From Craspedostauros australis (Eukaryota; Bacillariophyta; Bacillariophyceae; Mastogloiales; Achnanthaceae), in NCBI GenBank assembly GCA_026770025.1, contig JAMXDE010000087.1:1-64000 (forward strand): 64,000 nucleotides of DNA, in the 5' to 3' direction. Position 1 is the stretch's first letter. Every line of letters starts with the position of its first letter. Below the pieces are notes generated by a model. The model ran no database searches and had not been told where the DNA came from. It saw only the letters and a list, made by a program, of their open reading frames with translations. The translations under genes were made by a program, and so were the position numbers. Of the stretch, positions 1-9,524 are shown one piece after another.

Positions 1-320
1 TAACCCTAACCCTAACCCTAACCCTAACCCTAACCCTAACCCTAACCCTAACCCTAACCCTAACCCTAACCCTAACCCTAACCCTAACCCTAACCCTAAC
101 CCTAACCCTAACCCTAACCCTAACCCTAACCCTAACCCTAACCCTAACCCTAACCCTAACCCTAACCCTAACCCTAACCCTAACCCTAACCCTAACCCTA
201 ACCCTAACCCTAACCCTAACCCTAACCCTAACCCTAACCCCTAACCCCTAACCCTAACCCTAACCCTAACCCTAACCCTAACCCTAACCCTAACCCTAAC
301 CCTAACCCTAACCCTAACCC
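1..320. repeat. Telomeric repeat array (CCCTAA)n
   Basis: The first 320 bases are an uninterrupted run of the hexamer CCCTAA. This is the C-rich strand of a TTAGGG-type telomere reading in from the chromosome end. Around 237-251 there are two variant units with four C (CCCCTAA). Variant units are common in the proximal part of a telomere. The array stops sharply at the sequence tcgctggagg. The window therefore begins at or very near a natural chromosome end. Confidence 0.97.
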
Positions 321-382
321 TCGCTGGAGGGTCCGCAGGCGCAATCAATCAAACCCTAATGTACGAGGATTTAACACGGTGA

Positions 383-676
383 CGTACGACGGCCAGACCG
401 AAGTTTGGGTCGATTGACGGACGAAGTACAGACGTTTGTATGGGCACGCAATACACACGGTCGAAGGACGGACGTTTTTGTATGGAAAATGTTCATGTTC
501 CGCAACTCCACGTACGACGGTCAGCCCGATGTTTGGGTCAGTTGACGGTCGACGTACAGACGTTTGTATGGGCCCACATACACCTACGGTCGACGTACGG
601 ACGTAAATGTATGGAAAATGTCGATGATCCACAACTCCCCGAAAGTGCGGACGAATGTTCATCATCCGCAACTCCC
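383..676. repeat. Subtelomeric tandem repeat, about 128-bp unit
   Basis: Two diverged units begin with CGTACGACGG at 383 and 511, a spacing of 128 bp. Both carry the landmarks GTTTGGGTC, ACAGACGTTTGTATGGG and TGTATGGAAAATGT in the same order. A third partial unit (about 639-676) keeps only the end of the motif (gttcatcatccgcaactcc). This is a telomere-associated satellite. Short open frames here on both strands are artefacts of the repeat. Confidence 0.85.
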
Positions 677-1131
677 AAACAACGCGAGATACTACGAGCC
701 ACGCGATACACCGTGTTAAACATGTACACCACGCTACACCATGATGTACACATGGTCACGTACATCTATGTGTACACACACACGCAACGTGTCCATACGT
801 ACACGTCAACACCTCTACCATCTTCAACGGACTTCTACAACGTGAGATATTGATGATCAAAGTACTCAACATCAACCAGTACTCGCAATACACAGTGTCA
901 TGTGCATGTAAGCACACACACATGTCGACCATGACCATACGCACATGTGACAACAAGAACCACACTCTCAATCAACTTGGTGATGGAGATAGTGATGCAT
1001 GTGTACAACACAAACTACATGTGATAGCACGTGCAACCATGTTAATGTGAGATGAACATCGTCAATGGCAAATGAACATTGTCAATGGCAAATGAACTAT
1101 CTGTCAACATCAAATGAACTATTGTTAATAT
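677..1131. other. Subtelomeric spacer, no gene seen
   Basis: AC/GT-rich sequence with short repeated motifs: acgtacatctatgtgtacacac-like stretches, and gatgaacatcgtcaatggca followed by a near copy at 1044-1100. No open frame has recognisable protein content, and there is no RNA gene. It is best read as decayed subtelomeric repeat. Confidence 0.6.
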
Positions 1132-1279
1132 CATTCCAACTACAGGAGGATGGCACAAGTCCCATGAAATGGCTGACTTGTGGGGGAGGAGGGGGAAGTC
1201 AACACCATTCCAACTACAGGAGGATGGCACAAGTCCCATGAAATGGCTGACTTGTGGGGGAGGAGGGGGAACAACACCA
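1132..1279. repeat. 74-bp tandem duplication with internal inverted repeat
   Basis: The block starting cattccaactacaggagg at 1132 is repeated at 1206, a period of 74 bp. The copies are almost identical until the second diverges after gggggaa. Inside each copy, CACAAGTC and GACTTGTG form an 8-bp inverted repeat around catgaaatggct and could fold as a hairpin. Confidence 0.9.
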
Positions 1280-1562
1280 TCAACTGTGATACTCACACAT
1301 CCACGTGCTCACACACACATACATTCACCACACCACAACATACAAGATAACACAGGATATCACATGTGAATATGACACTGCACACCATGACATATAATAT
1401 CACACAAGAATATGGGATAAAACAAGCTCAGCAGTGTCAAAATGACAGTGCATGGATAAAGATCAATAGCTGTGATCACCAGTCTTCGATTGCGTTGAAA
1501 TGTCACTTTTTTGAAATAACACGGGGTTGCAATTAAGCTTACAGGTTACTGTAAACCCTAAA
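1280..1562. other. Spacer, no gene seen
   Basis: AT-rich sequence with repeated cacac motifs. It ends in taaaccctaaaaa directly at the point where homology to the family-A retrotransposon begins. No coding or RNA gene is visible. Confidence 0.5.
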
Positions 1563-3051
1563 AAGGATTCTTGATTATGGCTGTGAAAGCCTTGTCGTCA
1601 TCTGCTGGCATGATGGGATGCATCTGCACTCCCATGACGAATCCGTTGGATGTAGGGAAGACTCGATCGAACACGATCTTCGTTCCGGATCCGTTGATGA
1701 TGTCCATTAGAATGCCGTTGTTACCAAGCTGGTAACCATTGTACAGAGCCTTGTTCGTGGAGAAAAGGTTCACCGCCATTTTCGGTGTGTACTTCACGTC
1801 ATCGAGTCGGATGATGTGGCCAGTGTTGTCTCGCTGCTTGATCTTCAAGCGAATGGATCCTATCTTGGGAGAATCCAGCTTCGTGCTGTCTCCCACTTGG
1901 ACGAAGGACTTGATGTGCTGCACGTTGAAGAGAGCGGCGTCCGAGTTGACGATGTGACACGAAGCTCCGCTGTCAGCAAGCCAGGTGTTCTTGTTGACCT
2001 TGTCCTTGTGCTTGGTGCTCAATTCGTGGAGCTGCTCCATGGCTGCTGCAGCTATTTCGTCGTCGTAGCTTCCATCGTCTTCGTCTTCGTGGACTCCATC
2101 TTCATTGTATGGATTGTGATCTTCGTCCATGTTGTCATCGCTGGGTAGTTCTGCGAAGTCTGCTGGGACTGTGCTGTTTCGATGGACTCCAGTTACTGTG
2201 TTGTATGGTGTGACACGTGGTCGCTCGCGCAGGAGCACCTGCATGCATCCTCCGAGCACGTAATGTAGGTCCAGTTCTGGGATTGAGTCTTCTCCTGCTG
2301 CCTGCAATAGTCGGTTGAGGATTGCTGTGTTGGCGAGGATCTCTTCAATCGATTTGAAGGTCTCGGACAGGATGGTGCTTACCATGTTCACCCATATGTA
2401 TCGCAATGGCTCATTCACGAATCCTGGAAACATTGGCAGTGCAGCTGTGAGTACTGCATCGTAGATGAGTTGCTTCTGCATTCTCTTTGCAGTAGCTGTT
2501 GGATTTGGGAACGTGCCGTGTCGGTAGATGTCGTCGACTCTTCCGGGGTTTGGTTCTGGTGGGAATTGGATTCTGATTGGGTGGACGACATGTTCGTTGG
2601 GATTGAAGGTGTCGCTCGGATGGTCTTCAGCTTCGTCGCTGTCATCTTCGTCGAAGATGCCCGATCTGTTGTTCCCCGCTACTGGAGGGGGCAGCGCCTT
2701 GCCGCCATTCATCTCATCTCTGGAGACGTTGTCGTCGTCTTGATCCGCGCTGTCCTCGTTGGCGTCGTCGTCCTCTGCGCTCATGGCCTCGTCGATGTCG
2801 ATGTCGATATCGATGGCCTCGTTGCCTATCTCGGCTCGGTCGCCGTGTGGACCGATCAGGTCGTTTGCGTTGGAGCAGCATTCGTAGCTCACTTCGCGTC
2901 TTGGATCCACCTCGTGGATGATGGGCTCATCGTCGAGCCACTCTGGGACAATCTCATCGCCCTGCACTTCGTTGTCACTCCTGATGCATTCGAAGTTATC
3001 GAAGAAGGAGTCTTCGATGTAGTCGTCGGACACCAACATGCAGAGCGGCAT
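1558..3051 (-). pseudogene. Family-A Copia polyprotein, middle part (copy A1, 3'-truncated)
   Basis: This open segment continues the gag frame of copy A1 after a nonsense codon. It covers the acidic spacer, the variable module found only in this family, and the retropepsin-type protease (DSGAS motif). It stops just before the HHCC integrase zinc finger. Homology to intact copies A2 and A3 ends near 1563 within the residues IIKNP. Integrase, reverse transcriptase, RNase H and the 3' LTR are all missing. The module between the acidic run and the protease differs strongly from A2 and A3, while the protease is nearly identical. This is a dead 5' fragment, and its initiator Met is not a true start. 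Confidence 0.9.
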
Positions 3052-3054
3052 GTC

Positions 3055-4494
3055 CTATGCCGAGAATACCATCTCGTGCCCGCTCTTGTCGTGTCCTTGG
3101 TTCGCTGTGTTGGCCTGTTCGTCGGCCTTCTTCTTCGCGTTGAACTTCTTCTTTTGGCACTCCGCCTTGCGGTGTCCGAAGATGCCACGGTAGTTGCACT
3201 TACCGTTGAAGCCGCTTCCCTTGTTGCGCTTTCCGTTCATTTTGTTGTTGTTGTTGTTATTTTTCTTGTTGTTTGACTTCTTGCGTTCTGGGCAATCGGC
3301 GGATCTATGGCCATACACGCCACAGTTGTGACAAGTACCCTTGAAGTTACCGGTGCTTGTGAAGCCGGTGTCGTTGCTCTTCGTGTTGCTGTCTTGGAAG
3401 TCGTTGACGTATGCTTTGCCTCCTTGATGAGTGGCGTATGCAGTGCGGAGTACTCCTCTGATCGCGTTGATGGTAACCAGTTCCGGATTGAACGTGAGTT
3501 GATGTTGGAAGTTCACAATGTGAGTTTTGTATTCGCTGCTCACCGTGCTGAGGATTTGCATGATCATTTCCTTGTCCGTGATCTCATACTTGACATCGTG
3601 GAGACGCGATTGTAGACCCTCCAGTCGTGTGATGTAGATGTCGGGGTCCGAGTCTCTCTTCATCTTTTCGTTGTTGAACTGACGCTTGAGTTTGATCTTC
3701 GTCGCTGCGTCGGATGGTCGGAACTTCTCCGCGAGAACGTTCCACGCTGCGTGTGCGTCTCCTTCGGGGTAGTTGTCGGAGACGCATTGGTTGATGTACT
3801 GGATGGCCTGCTTGCCCTTTCCTTTCTCTGCATCCATCATGAGGATCAGATCGCTGAAGCAGTCGCATCCCAGTTTGTAGATTTCCTCCATCGCTTCCTT
3901 GGCATCGTCAGTGGCTGCCGCGATCTTGCTCACTGTTGGGACCTTGGTCTTGCCCAACATCATGTCTCTCGTCTTCTGTGCACGAGCGTATGCCTTCGCT
4001 TGGGACTCCCATGCACTGTAGTCTTCCTGTTCACTGCTGAACATCGGCGCCTTGATGCGTTGCTTGTTCATGTTGGCTGATGTCGCCATGTTGATTCGTT
4101 GCTTCGTTGTTGGTGCGCTCGCGCCCTTGATTTCCGTCTGTTTCTGTGTTGTCACTTTTTCGAATTTCGCCTGTTGTTGCGTGGAGATTGTTTTCGTCAC
4201 AAATTCTCCTCCTGGTGGTGTCTCACTTTTACCACTCTGTTTGGCTGTGCGAATGCTCTCCGTCACACCAGTTTCCTCTTGCTTGACCGCCTTGAGAATC
4301 CTCTTCTCCTTACGGTGTAGTCTTGCAGACCGTTCTTCTTCGGTCTCGTCGATCGCGCTTGCGTCTGTGCCTGATAGGACAGTAGCCGCGGCTGCTTCCT
4401 TCTCTTCTCGTGGTGGAGTCTCACTCGCACCTTCTTCTCTCTTGATAGCCGGATTGGACAGAGGGATCTCTTTCAATTCCTCTTCCTCGCTCAT
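3055..4494 (-). pseudogene. Family-A Copia Gag (copy A1)
   Basis: This encodes the 479-residue Gag part of a Ty1/copia polyprotein. The N-terminus starts MSEEEELKEI, as in A2 and A3. A UBN2-like capsid region follows at about 150-360. Two CCHC nucleocapsid knuckles follow: CHNCGVYGHRSADC, and a second reading CNYRGIFGHRKAEC, in which the second Cys is Arg, so that knuckle is broken. The frame ends with TAG at 3055-3057 where A2 and A3 have Lys, so the stop is a point mutation rather than a programmed gag/pol boundary. The downstream frame is still open as far as the truncation point. Confidence 0.9.
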
Positions 4495-4564
4495 TCAGCC
4501 TGCTGCTCTTGAATGATGTTCGTCTTCCTCGCACGATACGATTCGCGGGCTCGCCCTGATCTAT

Positions 4565-4576
4565 CGTTTATAAACG
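4565..4576. promoter_or_regulatory. Palindrome CGTTTATAAACG next to 5' LTR (A1)
   Basis: A perfect 12-base self-complementary sequence directly abuts the inner end of the 5' LTR, where a tRNA primer-binding site would lie. The same sequence is found at the same place in A2 and A3. Related palindromes occur in E and, in imperfect form, in F. Confidence 0.7.
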
Positions 4577-5373
4577 TGTTGGCAAGTTCCGCTCACGGTA
4601 ACCTACGATCGTGGAAGATGGTGTTGGTTGATAGTCGTCTGTTTGCTATTTCATTACGTTGGCACTCCGATACTCTCGGTGTCCGTTTGTTCTCTTGCCC
4701 GATGCTCTTGGCGCTTCAATCTGTTTCGTAGATTCGGTCTCCGACTATGAGTCGGTACGCGAGATCCTCTCTCGCTCCTCTCTGTATTCTCTCTCTCTCT
4801 CTCTCTCTCTCAACATCGTGTGTTCGTGCTACACGATACTCCGTGTTCGATGCGTGTTCCGCATTCGACACTCCGTTCATTCAGTACTGGCTTCTACTCC
4901 ATGAGTACTTACCATTTGAAGTTCACCTTCAGTATCCATGATCTTCATAGGTCATTGTATCTTCGCCTCCTGCTCTGACTTGGAGACAGCTGTCGACGTG
5001 GTGACATGTTGACATCCTGTCGACGTCAGTAGGCGTCCTTCTGCTCTCCAGATGTCACGTTCCATTGGTGATGCAGTAGTCTGTCAGATGATATTGTCAT
5101 CTGAGGTTTAGTTGGGAAGTACCTCGAGATTCTCTTGGTACCATTGATGCATGGACGGATGATCTTCTGATTCTCTCAGAAATCGTTATTTGCAAATTTC
5201 CTCCAGAAATCTTGCCCCTTTTTGTGTGTTCCATTTCCCCTGTAATTCTGACGAATCACAGTATACTATCGACACGAGTATAGTTATACCGTCCAAGTGC
5301 GTATGAGAGAATAGCGGGTGAACGATGCACATATACGCGTACATCTTGACATATACTCACATGTACATCTCGA
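4577..5373 (-). repeat. 5' LTR of family-A copy A1
   Basis: About 797 bp, homologous to the LTRs of A2 and A3. In the plus orientation it starts TGTTGGCAAG. The distal end stops at ctcga, lacking the last bases (ca) found in A2. There is no partner 3' LTR, so no target-site duplication can be assigned. It contains an expanded CT microsatellite at about 4788-4811 that is much shorter in A2. Confidence 0.9.
4788..4811. repeat. (CT)n microsatellite inside LTR
   Basis: A run of about twelve CT units. The same LTR position in A2 has only about five, so it is a length-variable simple repeat. Confidence 0.9.
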
Positions 5374-5396
5374 AAATTGCACAGAGAGTGAGTGAT

Positions 5397-5956
5397 TGTC
5401 GAAATGTGTGTGTTCAATGCTTCGCTCCAATCACCGTGACACTGATGTGTGTGTCGGTGACGACCAAACGAGAAAATGTGAGACTGTGAACTCGTGACTC
5501 GGAACTCGTGACTCAAGGAGGAAAACAACAAAAGGTGACCAAGACGACCATGTGACGTGGTATGAAGAAGATTCCGATCCTGACGTGGAATCTTCGTGTC
5601 AAGAGAAGAACAATGACTTAGTACTGAAGTCTACAGAAGAATGAAACTTTTAATGTTGATGCGAATCTCAGAAGAAATCAATGAAGAAACAACACGGAAA
5701 TGTGCGATGAACAGACCGAAACAACACGCAACATCATGGAGGAATTGTCGAGTGAAAGAGCAATTCGAGATGGTTGTGAACCGCACCAAATGCAGGAAAG
5801 ATGTGTGCCATCCGCAATATGGCGTGATGACAACAATGCAAAGAAGAGGTGCTAATCTGTTTGTCTCATAACACCTGTCGTCCTACAACCAATAACAACT
5901 AACAAACAACAGAACAGCAAGACTTCAGTCCATCTCCGTGCGCGGAGTTTCTAACA
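5397..5956 (+). mobile_element. Solo LTR, TGTCGAAATG...TTTCTAACA
   Basis: A 560-bp segment with TG...CA termini is flanked by a perfect 6-bp direct repeat, AGTGAT (5391-5396 and 5957-5962). Its start (TGTCGAAATG) and end (cgtgcgcggagtttctaaca) resemble the LTR of element F (tgtcggaatg ... cgtgcgcggagccttccaaca). No internal region is present. It is best explained as a solo LTR left by LTR-LTR recombination of an F-like Copia element. The 76-codon open frame inside it has no recognisable protein content. Confidence 0.8.
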
Positions 5957-5962
5957 AGTGAT

Positions 5963-6667
5963 GCATACAAACATGCACACAAAACCCCAACAAACAAGTA
6001 CATAGAAGGCTCTCATTCAAAGCTACACACTGAGGAATTGGTAAGGTGCATCACGGAGACGTTGACAACAACAAGTCAGAACGAAACGAGCAAGTTCCAG
6101 TGTGCAACGCACAGCATACACAACTTTGATGCATACAAGAGCGTTGGGTGAACGCAACTAGAATGTGACGAACCCTGTAAGATCGAGCACCTTGATAGTG
6201 GCGGTAAGCAGTCGTGTATTCTAATGCAGTGCAGATAATAATGCTGTGTTTGCGATCATGATGCGCAGCAGGGCATTCCCAAAAAAGATGACTCGTGCAC
6301 GCGACGAGCCAGCCTGTAGTATGCGCACGAAGCTCGTATTTGCTCACATGATCGCTGCGAACAGAAAGGAGACAAAATGAACGAAGATCTGATACTGGGA
6401 TGGAGGTATCTCATTGAGCAACTCAGGGACACCCGGCAAGTCCATTGAAACGGGCGTTGTTTGACTCATTTGACCACAGAGATTAATCGAGGCTGTTTAA
6501 TCGAATTAGTCTTGCCTCAACAATCTGTGTCGTTGCATTCGCTCAAATGACCGGTAGATGTCGTATCGTTAAGTATTATATTTAACGAGATCGTCTACTG
6601 GTGTCCAATGACCGCCGTTGTAACTGTAGTTGTTTAAGTCACGAATCAATCTGATGCACAACTGAAA
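5963..6667. other. Spacer, no gene seen
   Basis: No coding potential, RNA gene or repeat family was recognised in this 0.7-kb stretch. A 98-codon open frame on the minus strand lacks any familiar motif. Confidence 0.5.
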
Positions 6668-6668
6668 G

Positions 6669-6780
6669 TGCATTTAATGCACTCCAAATGCATTTAATGC
6701 ACTTCAATTGCATTTAATGCACTTCAAATGCATTTAATGCACTTCAAATGCATTTTTTGAACTCCAAGTGCATTTTTTGA
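6669..6780. repeat. 20-bp satellite TGCATTTAATGCACTTCAAA
   Basis: About five tandem units of a 20-bp repeat. Each contains the near-palindrome TGCATTTAATGCA. The last units decay to gcattttttga. The same satellite recurs at 8629-8682, on the other side of the P2 transposon remnant. Confidence 0.9.
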
Positions 6781-7086
6781 TGGAAGCACACAGGTCGCGG
6801 GACTTGCTTGAGCTGTTTGTGTGTGGGTTGGCGATTGGTGTGCAGGCTCCAAGAACAGGATTTTTTTTTTGCGAAAAGATGGTGCGAAGTTCAAGAGCCG
6901 CGCTCGTTGCCGACACGAGCGCTTGAACTGCCGAATCAAGAACTTGAAGACCACGAGCGACACTGTTCGTAATGGCCACCAGTGCCATGTGCACCCACCC
7001 ATTCGAGGCTCTGTGTGTGATTCTCCAACGCCAAATAGACAACAGACTCGAGTTGTTTGCTGTGTGGACCCAGCGTGAGCACAAGA
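6781..7086. other. Spacer, no gene seen
   Basis: Sequence between the 20-bp satellite and the P2 transposon end. It contains a T9 run near 6858 and no recognisable gene. Confidence 0.5.
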
Positions 7087-8386
7087 CCCATTCAGGATAC
7101 GATTGTAACTTCGTTATTATGCAATGTTATAGCACTGAATTCATCCTGTTATGCTTTATTGGGTGTGCGTGAAGTTATAGACTCCTCAGCCTTATAGTTA
7201 CAAAGTTATATATTTCGCATTAGCCTTTGCCTATAACCGTCAAGCGTGCGGACGGTGGAGGGCAAATAAGGTTCGGAATCGTCAGTCGTGTTTCGACATG
7301 CTGTCCAGTCGTGTCTATCATCGACACACTCACATTTCACGTGGGTGAGGCGGTTACTTGTAACAAAATGTTGAGGATTGCGTGGTGGCGGTGGGCATGC
7401 CGAGGCTGCTGCTTTGTCTGGGCTTTGGATCAATGGAATCCATGTGGAGAAGAATACATATGGTGGTGAGCGGGTTGCAGGCTCCATGCTACCCAAGGAT
7501 GGTACACCCCAATTCAACCTTTGCCCTCACCCTTAACTTGACCTGCATCATGCCTTGTTCTTGGTCTGCTGCTGTTCATGGTCCAGGACGTTCAGCTTTG
7601 TCCACATCTCAATCAGCACATGCTGCCTTCCCTCCATATACCTACTCTATAGTACAGCCTTGTCCTTGCTTCAGGTCTATTCCCTGCCTGTGTGTTTGGA
7701 CCTCCTCTCTGCTCGTCGTTGCCAATGGCCATCATTGGCTTCGAACCGTTGCTCATCTGCTCCCCCTCTATACTTTTTGTTTTAGTGGTATTGAATCCAC
7801 AAGCACTTGAATCATGATGCAAGAAACAACAAGGATAACAACACTACTGTCACCAGTCCTTTTCTGCACCATGTCAACAGCTCAGCAGATGATCATGGCA
7901 TCCCATGTCCAAGGGGGACAAAGCAGATTGCACAGGACTTTGTAGAACATTCACAAACTAGCCAAGTATTATTTAGTATTGTATTTTGTTGTGCATAGCA
8001 AAGGATAAGTCACTGCCCTCCATTACATTACATAATATTATGTTGTGTAGCATTCACACGTGTGGCTGGTGTGGCCGACATGTAGGGATGACACCACCAA
8101 TGCTTTGCTGCTTGACACAACACCGGGAGGAGGAAACACCCAAAGGAGCCAAATCACCAACAGCGTGACACCGGACCTGTCACCAGACCTGTCACAACAT
8201 CACCATCCACACCATTGAATACAATTTCGGTCTGTCATCGACCGTCAATGACGTCATGATTTTTGTCCGCGTTGAGGACAAGCCAGCCAGTATCGGTGTC
8301 GTAGACATATAGCTAAATATGTCTAACCCTAGTTGACAACACGGTACATCGCTATCTAAGAAAGTAGAGTTGTCCGATTATGTATC
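7087..8386 (-). mobile_element. P2: internally deleted piggyBac-like element
   Basis: This is an inverted, deletion-derived relative of P1. The left edge, CCCATTCAGGATACGAT, matches the right terminal inverted repeat of P1. Reading the minus strand, 7220-7650 matches P1 35630-35940, including the run tgctgattgaga.tggac. Positions 7650-8380 match P1 30930-31690, including acacaacataatatta and agagaggaggtccaaaca. The 4 kb that holds the transposase in P1 is absent. The right end is eroded near taatcgg, so the second TIR is incomplete. No intact coding sequence remains. It is a non-autonomous remnant. Confidence 0.75.
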
Positions 8387-8392
8387 TTCAGG

Positions 8393-8458
8393 AAAACACG
8401 ATGGTACCCAGCATGGGGTTTACAGAAACCACGATGGTACGCAGCATGGGGCTTACAA
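8393..8458. repeat. 33-bp tandem duplication
   Basis: Two copies (8393-8425 and 8426-8458) share acgatggtac.cagcatgggg and differ at a few bases. They lie directly beside the eroded end of P2. Confidence 0.85.
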
Positions 8459-8628
8459 GAACCACTGAATTGGCAGCAGGAGAATTGTTCTTGCTCACTA
8501 CGACCACCTTCCGTTTGTGAAACAGTCGTCTGGCTCATGCAACCACCAGTTTTGCGCCCAGCGGTTGGATGTGGCGAGTTCACGCCAGGAGGATCCATTC
8601 ACGAATTGTTGACAGCAAAACCGATGAA

Positions 8629-8682
8629 GTGCATTTAATGCACTCCAAATGCATTTAATGCACTCCAAGTGCATTAAATGCA
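8629..8682. repeat. 20-bp satellite, second array
   Basis: Two and a half units of the TGCATTTAATGCACTCCAAA repeat, in the same orientation as the array at 6669-6780. The two arrays bracket P2. From 8683 to 8966 no feature is recognisable. Confidence 0.85.
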
Positions 8683-8966
8683 AAAGGAAGCAGGTTCGAC
8701 GGGACTCGATGACACTTCAACCAAACGGAAGTAATGACTAAATTTGTCCGAGTAACACCTATTGATAAAGTGGTAATATCGATGAATCAAACGAAGACGT
8801 CGCTGCGACATTGCTTTGTCAACATCTCACAAACAACGAAGAAACACAAAAAATGACAAAAAGCACTTTGGGGTCGTACTAGTCGTAAACTGATGTATTT
8901 GATGCACTTGCCGGGTGTCCCAGAGAAATGACGTCACATGCTGATGTGGTGTTGCGACACAACTGC

Positions 8967-9499
8967 TGTTATCTCGTTATCGTACACAGCGAAATCACAC
9001 GAGTCCTTCAAGAGAGATCAAGTCTTTCAGGACGAGGGTGACAAGCTGGTAAGTGAAGACACTGTTTGGGTTGAGTGACTTCTGCTCTTATGTTATCTTC
9101 ATTGAGTTGTATCTCATGTTGCTGTCTTCAAGGTCAGCTCTCAGTCATTGCACCTCGAATCCGATCTTGTTCTGATGTGGAGATGACCCATGATGTGGCG
9201 ATGATGTCTTCTGTGTCGACGTCACTCATCACTGTTCCATGGCTCTGTCGATTCCACATTCCATTGATGATGCTTGAGGTCGTCGGGTGTGTTGTCATTT
9301 CAGGTTTAGTTGGGAAGTATATCAGGTCAAATTGGGCATCACCTTTTTTCCGGGCGATGGCCAGACCGAATCTCTGATGTTCTCCCTAGTGTGTCCCTCT
9401 TATGCCGAAAATCATGTGTCGGAGTAAAGCATCGTTTCAGCACATACCAGGACAGACTAATCAGAAAACGAATCAGGTGAATAAAGCGTTGTGCTAATA
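8967..9499 (-). repeat. 3' LTR of Copia element D
   Basis: A 533-bp LTR. In element sense it begins TATTAGCAC and ends GAGATAACA, so it has a TA...CA terminus rather than TG...CA. Directly upstream in element sense is the purine tract CGGGGAG, a polypurine tract that matches the (A)GGGGAG tract before the 3' LTRs of B1, B3 and TRIM. The partner 5' LTR lies at 15200-15256 plus 30413-30896 and differs at a handful of bases. No target-site duplication was found at its outer end. Confidence 0.9.
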
Positions 9500-9524
9500 C
9501 TCCCCGAAACGTATCTTTTCGTAG

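Noticed and set aside
2470-3276. 268-codon plus-strand frame (and similar long frames opposite the other polyproteins)
   Set aside because: Antisense shadow of the family-A polyprotein; Val/Leu-rich translation without motifs.
6669-8682. CRISPR-like array
   Set aside because: The 20-bp units are directly tandem without unique spacers, and the genome is eukaryotic.
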